From: Alnus glutinosa
Taxonomy: Eukaryota > Streptophyta > Magnoliopsida > Fagales > Betulaceae
Direction: 5' to 3'
Length of the DNA: 64,000 bases
Assembly (NCBI RefSeq): GCF_958979055.1
Contig: NC_084892.1
Location: 129,001-193,000, forward strand
Shown: positions 59,717 to 64,000 of the stretch, piece after piece
Position numbering within the stretch: position 1 is the first letter of the stretch
How the letters are laid out: every line of letters starts with the position of its first letter
Notes under the pieces: generated by a model
Told to the model about the DNA's origin: nothing
Databases searched by the model: none
Seen by the model: only the letters and a program-made list of their open reading frames with translations
Translations under genes and position numbers: made by a program

Positions 59717-62585
59717 ATTTTCCTATGTGGTCTAAACTTTTTAAATATGATGTGGTACTATGTACTCCGTTAGATGTCTAGAAAAACACCGCGCCTTTGT
59801 GCTTCTTTCACGTTGGTATTTAAGATCATCCCATACTGTACATTTCCATGACAGGGAGATGGGAATGCCGTTCCTGTTAATTTGGGTATGGTTTCATACA
59901 TGATTGGAACCCCGTAAGTAGGAACTTAAAAAAATAAAATAAAACTTACTAATAAAATATAGAAAGAAAATGCTTCCCATTCCGCTGGAGAATTCCAACG
60001 AGTTCAACTCAAAGGCCTTTTAACCATCACTGCCCACAAAATATTTGGACAAAACAATAAACTACTTTAAATGCAAATTCTTGCAAAGAAGTCCTTAAAG
60101 TTTATTCTTTAAACATTAGCCATCGATATTAGGAACGTTTTTGTTTGGGTGGTACGTTATTATGAATCATTTTCATTAAAATTCGTCAGTGTAGAAAAAT
60201 ATAAGCTTCCCTCTTTGGTTTAGGCCATTTTTAAATCGCATCTCCAGTTTTTTTTTTTTTTTTTAATCTTTTACCTTCTCGAGTTTTATCCTATTATCAA
60301 ATTAATCATTTCGTCTATATTCTATTAGATTTTTTAACGGAAAAATTGTCATTAAGCAGAAAACATGTCAGCACCGCTATACATACCCCTATATTGACGA
60401 CAGGTGTACAAATGTCACTTTAGCTTGACACGTGGCATAAAAACAAAAACAAAATCATAAGAGGAAAAAGGAAAAGAAAAAAATTAAGAAAGAAGTTTAA
60501 TTGATAAAACATGGTAATGAAAATAAAACTATAGTTGCTAATACACTAATTTTTCCACTTTTTTTTAACATTAAAAATTGGCCTTATTTTTGATATAAAT
60601 GCTCAAATCAAGAAAAATGGATATAGCGCAATGGTTGCATGCATGTTCATGTGCTTTCCATGTGGAAAAAGGCGTAACATGTAATGCAGTTTGGAAACAT
60701 GCACCTCAATCCTCATTGAAATGTTGTATTAATAATTGACTTTGTTATAGCTTCCATGTGCAGTAGTGGGTCAGTTTCGTGGTCTGTAAGCTGTAAGCAT
60801 GATCCTTGCTCAGTCCTTTCCATACGCTCTTCACGCTCAAGATCGAGATCTCTTACATATACGCTCCTTTACATAGTACATTTGTAATGAACGGCGGAAA
60901 TGAGGCAATTAAATCAGCAAACATAAAAGAAAGAGCCAAATAAAAATAAATAGAGGTAGTTTTGTGGTGGCCGGTCTAATTACTTCATCAACTATCCACT
61001 TAGGAGTGGTCCGATCAGTTGAAAAAAAGAAAAAAAAAAGTGCTCTTCTCACAATTCTAAAACTCAATAAGTGCTCTTCTCACAATTCTCCAAAGTAAAA
61101 ATGAGACGATGAGGTCCTCCGATCCTTTGTACAAGTTTATTTTGTGTATTAATGAAGGAACGTGGAGTCCACTTCTTCATCATGGATGATAAGATGCAAA
61201 AAAGTAGAAAACCCACTACTTCACTTCGCTTTAATCCCCGCCCCCACCAATCTAAAACGGCCCCATGTTGGTGACCGACAACCTGCAACTTCAAAATAAC
61301 AATATTACCCCTTGGTACCCCTTTTTTTTTTTCTTTTTTTTTCTTTTTTTTTAGTTTTTTAGTTTTTTTGCCTATTCTGCACTCGTGCCCTAACGAGTGG
61401 TGCACGTTGCTGTGCATGGGCAAACGTGCGGTGTCAGAACTCGGAACGAGGTATGAGTGGGCCACGTCATCGCCCCGTCCTCTTCAGATTTTCTGACATT
61501 ATACTTACAATTAATTATCAATATAATTTTATTTTTTGTTTTTAAGGAAAAAAAACTAAATCCTATGGAGATTGAATAGAGTGTTGTCTGTTTCGCTCTT
61601 CCGCATATTAACAACTCACTGTCTCACTCAAACCCATATATATCATTTTATTCATTCATTTCCTTGTAATTTCTTTATATTAATTATATTTATTCATTAT
61701 TTGGTATTATTTTATATTGTTTTTCCAACACCAGCTCCAGCCTCTCTCATGTGACCATGTCCCACTCGCTCTCACAAAATAGCCGTTTGAAAGACAGACC
61801 TGTCCAATCCTCGGTTTTTTTCGGGAAACCCATCCCACAGGAATCTGGTGATTTTTTGTCCTTAATCGTTTGGGCCTATTATAGCAATCATCGATACTCT
61901 CTCCCTTTCTCTCTATTCCTTTGACAAAAACTCCTCTCTTTGCTCAGTTGCTGTTTTCAATGCATCACCGTTCTATTCAAAAAGCTTCCTCTGTTAAAAA
62001 ATTACCCTACTTTTTAAAGATTTTAACGCGTTTTGGTTTTGGTTTTGGGGATATACCTAATATATATGGTCCTCGTGCCGCTGCTCTTGGCAAATCCCCC
62101 TCTGTTTCTTTTGGCCCTGCTTCAAAGAACAATAACGCTCATTGTTTCTCAGTAACTCCAATCTTTCTCTCTCTCTCTCTAAAATACAGTAGAACGCAGC
62201 ACATAAGAGAAAGCAAAGAATAACGTCAACCCTACTTTTCCGATTTCCGTTTCTTCCTATAAACCTTTGGCCCCTTGATGCTTTTCCCAAAGTCATAATT
62301 TTATGCCATATTATTACCTTTTTCTTTCAGATATATATATATTCTTGATGCTTTTGATATTTATTGGATTTTTTTTCTAGATTTTTCCTGGGAACAAAAA
62401 AAAAAAAAAATTCGCTGCATTTTCGCTGATTCCTCGAACCCACCTACAAAAAAAAACCGTTGCTTTTCCCCCCCATATTTCTCTCTGCAGAAAAACCAAC
62501 TATTGCTTTTCTTTAATTCCCTCCCTTTTCCAGTAAAACCCATAAATTTCCTCTAAAGTTCTTTTTCCTAGAGAACCGTGAGATC
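59717..62585. other. intergenic before the GH17 gene
   Basis: A partial copy of the GC-core MITE family's arm lies at about 60240-60480 ('tcgagttttatcctatt', 'gacacgtggc'). A short tandem duplication (AGTGCTCTTCTCACAATTCT) lies at about 61040-61089. From about 62150 a CT-rich run and a TATATATATAT box (about 62331-62341) probably mark the GH17 promoter and leader. Confidence 0.4.
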
Positions 62586-62917
62586 ATGGAGAGACTGTGT
62601 TTTCTTAACTGGGTTTCAGTTGTGGGGATCTTGGGTTGTGTTTGTGTTGAAGGGCTTGGTGTGAACTGGGGTACCATGGCAATCCACAAGTTGCCACCAG
62701 ATACAGTGGTTAAGATGCTGAAAGACAACGGGATTAACAAGGTGAAGCTGTTTGATGCAGAGAAGTCCACAATGAGCGCTCTGGCTGGGTCTGATATTGA
62801 GGTCATGGTTGCTATTCCCAATGATCAGCTGGCTGTGATGACCGACTATGATCGTGCTAAGCAATGGGTCCAGAGAAACGTCACTCGCTATCTCTTCAAT
62901 GGAGGAGTTAACATCAA
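62586..62917 (+). CDS. glycoside hydrolase family 17 (beta-1,3-glucanase-like), first exon only
   Basis: GH17 enzymes cleave beta-1,3-glucan such as callose at the cell wall or plasmodesmata. The exon codes 110 residues plus two bases up to a GT donor at 62918. Residues 1-23 form a hydrophobic signal peptide. The mature start [22 protein letters not shown] is the conserved N-terminal strand and helix of GH17, followed by [17 protein letters not shown] and [10 protein letters not shown]. The catalytic glutamates lie in later exons beyond the window. Which subclass it belongs to (with or without an X8 domain or GPI anchor) cannot be seen. Position after NOT3 fits Arabidopsis At5g18220/At3g04010 (from memory). 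Confidence 0.9.
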
Positions 62918-64000
62918 GTATGTCAATTTCCTTTTCATTTTGTTTACTTATGCTTTTTTATATTGAATTATCAATATCAATTTGTAACGTTCTAAATTTT
63001 ACTAACCCTAGTATGTTCCTTCTTCTTTTTTTTTGGATATATTACCATGAGCGCATAAACTGATGTTAATTTTTATTTACTTGTCCGATGATTCTGTTGC
63101 TTTAATTTGAGAAATCATGGGGATATTCTTTCTTTCATTTGTATTCGGATAGTCGGCTTCTTTTCTGACCACATTCATATGGAAGGAATTGAGCAATTTA
63201 TGCTATTTTTGGGATGTTAACAGTAGAGTAATTGAATATAAAATTATTTTGTTTATTGGTTGAATTGCTTTTTGAATCTGCCATTGGTGGCTGTTAGGAC
63301 ATGTTTGTTTCCACAAATTTATGTGGGTATTTAATCCCATGTCTCTGAATTTCTTTTCTGAAGTCTTTTAGAAATCAAGTGTTGTCATTGCTATGCCATT
63401 GATTTGATCTGGTTGGAAATTGTATTTCTATTTTATAAGGTGTAATACGTGCTTTCCTTTAACATTGTTTCTAATTATTATGCTTTAATTTATTGCTGAG
63501 GCCTGAGAAGTTGTAGAACAAGGAAAAAGGGTTCCTGGAATCACCAACCTAACTCCAACTAATATTTTTGGAATTCTCTTGTATTCTAATTCTGTACACG
63601 ATTTTCTTCTCATTCTAACAAAAAATTTTATTTTCTGAAAAAGACTACTTAGTTTTTCTTTCAATATTTACTTGGCAATCATTTAGAGCACTAGATTCTT
63701 TGTAGTGGTGCTTTTCTGTTGGGGACTTTGTATTGAGAAGAAAAGGATAAGTAGCAGGAAGAAAATTTCTCCATCCAGAAAGTCGATTGGAATATAGACA
63801 CTAACTTAAGAAACAGGACTATAAGACTAACAGGGGAAAAATAAGTGAGAAAGAAATTGAACTTTGAACGTTATCCGATAAATTTGTTGTTTCATCATCT
63901 CCACTGGACCTCAATTATGAGATTTTGCATGTTTAATGAAGAGTTTTTAAGGGGTACTTTACAAATAGGGGGTAGTTACCTTAGTTTTGTTTTAGATGGG
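62918..64000 (+). other. start of GH17 intron 1
   Basis: AT-rich sequence with no acceptor followed by GH17 coding sequence. The expected next exon would complete a Lys codon and continue to the NEP catalytic region, and was not found. The intron therefore exceeds 1 kb and runs past the window. Confidence 0.6.

Overview
This is a window of plant nuclear DNA. It is AT-rich, has spliced genes with GT-AG introns, and is dense in LINE, SINE, MITE and TRIM remnants. The gene set and the style of the LINE ORF fit a woody rosid eudicot. A Fagales-type tree is my weak guess, from memory of similar LINE tails. No organellar, bacterial or viral block was seen.

Layout. 1-7.3 kb: no gene; a 5'-truncated LINE (845-2262, minus), a mobile repeat with a GC-rich core, and a CGAG-rich hAT-like element (5396-6285). 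7.3-9.9 kb: complete three-exon cytosolic pyruvate kinase (minus, 508 aa). 10-14.5 kb: no gene; a MITE, a perfect 74-bp palindrome and a TRIM remnant. 14.6-16.1 kb: intronless PLS-type PPR protein (minus, 504 aa). 17.3-21.9 kb: six-exon gene for a conserved small membrane protein of about 135 aa (minus), with a TRIM, an RTE-like insertion, a hairpin MITE and a fresh 87-bp duplication in its introns. 22-29.9 kb: gene-free, holding a Mutator-type MITE, an hAT-type element and a Harbinger-type MITE. 30.0-32.7 kb: MYB-CC (GARP) transcription factor of the MYR1/MYR2 type (plus, 418 aa). 33.2 kb: an intact SINE. 35.4-56.4 kb: 16-exon NOT3/NOT5 subunit of the CCR4-NOT complex (plus, 900 aa). Its introns are swollen by at least four LINE pieces, several MITEs, two SINE-like pieces and tiny tail-only insertions. 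62.6 kb to the end: first exon of a secreted GH17 beta-1,3-glucanase (plus) that runs off the window.

How the genes relate. They do not form a pathway: pyruvate kinase is glycolytic, the PPR protein is organellar, MYR is nuclear, NOT3 acts in mRNA turnover and transcription, and GH17 acts at the cell wall. Their order is informative, though. From memory, it matches a duplicated Arabidopsis block (around At3g04010-At3g04050 and At5g18220-At5g18250), so the window appears to keep an ancestral gene order that Arabidopsis split between two duplicates.

Most striking observation. In and just after NOT3, four very short insertions (15-25 bp) consist of little more than the last bases of a LINE 3' tail (variants of CTTATCAAAA). 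Each is flanked by an 11-16 bp direct repeat, as if target-primed reverse transcription stopped almost at once. All four are in the same orientation as NOT3.
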